DNA from: Collinsella aerofaciens
Lineage (GTDB): Bacteria > Actinomycetota > Coriobacteriia > Coriobacteriales > Coriobacteriaceae
Length of the DNA: 6,627 nt
Assembly: GCA_030841765.1 (NCBI GenBank)
Contig: JAUUSS010000115.1
Coordinates: 1-6,627 of the forward strand
Direction of reading: 5' to 3'
Shown: piece after piece, positions 6,223 through 6,627 of the stretch
How the letters are laid out: each line of letters starts with the position of its first letter
Position numbering within the stretch: position 1 is the first letter of the stretch
Notes under the pieces: model-generated
What the model was told of the DNA's origin: nothing
Database searches by the model: none
What the model saw: the letters and a program-made list of their open reading frames with translations, nothing else
Translations under genes and position numbers: made by a program

Positions 6223-6627
6223 CTACCAGCCTTCCTCCATTGCGGTTGCCCAGAGATAGAACATGAAGAGCAGCAGACTGAAGAGCGAGATGATGAATGT
6301 TGCGATTTTTGCAAAGATGTGCTTATTGGGAAGCGGCTGAGAAACACCGGGGAACTGATCATCAACGAACAGCTGCGCAATATGGAGGATTGCGACTGCA
6401 AGCCAGCAGACGAGTCCAGCACCTAATGTCGCCAGAAGCCGATGAGAATAGACGATTTGTTCAGCCGGCGTTTCCCCACAAGGAGGGGAAAACGTTGTTA
6501 ATATCCGGCAAGCGACATCGTAGTTGCCATCATGAGGACCAAACCAGCCAATAACAGAAGGGGATAGCAATACCAGTCCTATCCACCACAGCGTGCGTCG
6601 GATGGTCGCGAGTCTGTCGCCCGGCCT
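6223..6627 (-). CDS. Small multi-pass membrane protein, unknown function (partial, 5' end beyond right edge)
   Basis: The minus-strand frame ending at a TAG (6225-6223) is open to the window edge, giving 134 residues. A TTG at 6570 is the first possible start inside the window, but the frame upstream still encodes plausible membrane-protein sequence (RRTLWWIGLVLLSPSVIGW), so the true start is probably outside. Three hydrophobic segments are visible: WWIGLVLLSPSVIGWFG near the edge, LLATLGAGLVCWLAVAILHI in the middle, and IATFIISLFSLLLFMFYLWA near the C-terminus, which ends AMEEGW. No family is recognised. It is convergent with the DUF1906 gene and separated from it by a terminator-like stem, so it is not in the same transcript. 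An immunity role is possible only by analogy. Confidence 0.65.
   Translation of the reverse strand, partial: RPGDRLATIRRTLWWIGLVLLSPSVIGWFGPHDGNYDVACRILTTFSPPCGETPAEQIVYSHRLLATLGAGLVCWLAVAILHIAQLFVDDQFPGVSQPLPNKHIFAKIATFIISLFSLLLFMFYLWATAMEEGW

Overview
The window looks like part of a Gram-positive actinobacterial chromosome, most probably a Bifidobacterium or close relative. The basis is roughly balanced base composition, AGGAGG-type ribosome binding sites, and a large DUF1906 (Rv2525c-like glycoside-hydrolase-like) protein with peptidoglycan-binding-like repeats, a kind of protein I associate with that group. The genus is inferred and was not checked by a search. No rRNA, tRNA, CRISPR array, transposase or integrase is visible.

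Left half (1-2358, minus strand): three tightly packed genes that read as an ABC three-component (ABC-3C) conflict system. In transcription order they are (i) a protein of about 345 aa whose C-terminal part matches what I know of the conserved C-terminal domain of ABC-3C third components, with an N-terminal region I cannot assign; (ii) a 139-aa middle component with an 'NLHGDG' motif; and (iii) the N-terminal 304 residues of an SMC/Rad50-like ABC ATPase that runs off the left edge. The ATPase has a clear Walker A (GASNTGKT) and the start of a long coiled coil. Genes (i)/(ii) overlap by 8 bp and (ii)/(iii) by a 4-bp ATGA, so translation is probably coupled. A good sigma-70-type promoter (CGGACA-17-TATAAC, minus strand) lies upstream, with a palindrome and an 8-bp inverted repeat nested on its -10.

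Middle (2551-2748): a divergent intergenic region with that promoter, the candidate operator and a perfect 11-bp hairpin just before the rightward genes.

Right half (2749-6125, plus strand): a sigma-region-4-like helix-turn-helix regulator, a 76-aa protein of unknown function joined to it by a TAATG stop/start, and a 798-aa cell-wall-type protein: N-terminal peptidoglycan-binding-like repeats, a DUF1906 domain, a Pro/Asp linker and an unassigned C-terminal region of about 280 residues. It has a strong Shine-Dalgarno and no visible signal peptide. A 16-bp perfect stem closes this gene. Beyond it a convergent minus-strand membrane protein with three hydrophobic segments runs off the right edge.

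Working model (inference): a nucleic-acid-sensing ABC-3C defence cassette sits divergently beside a regulated lysin-like locus. Both halves suggest an accessory region, although no mobility gene or attachment site is visible.
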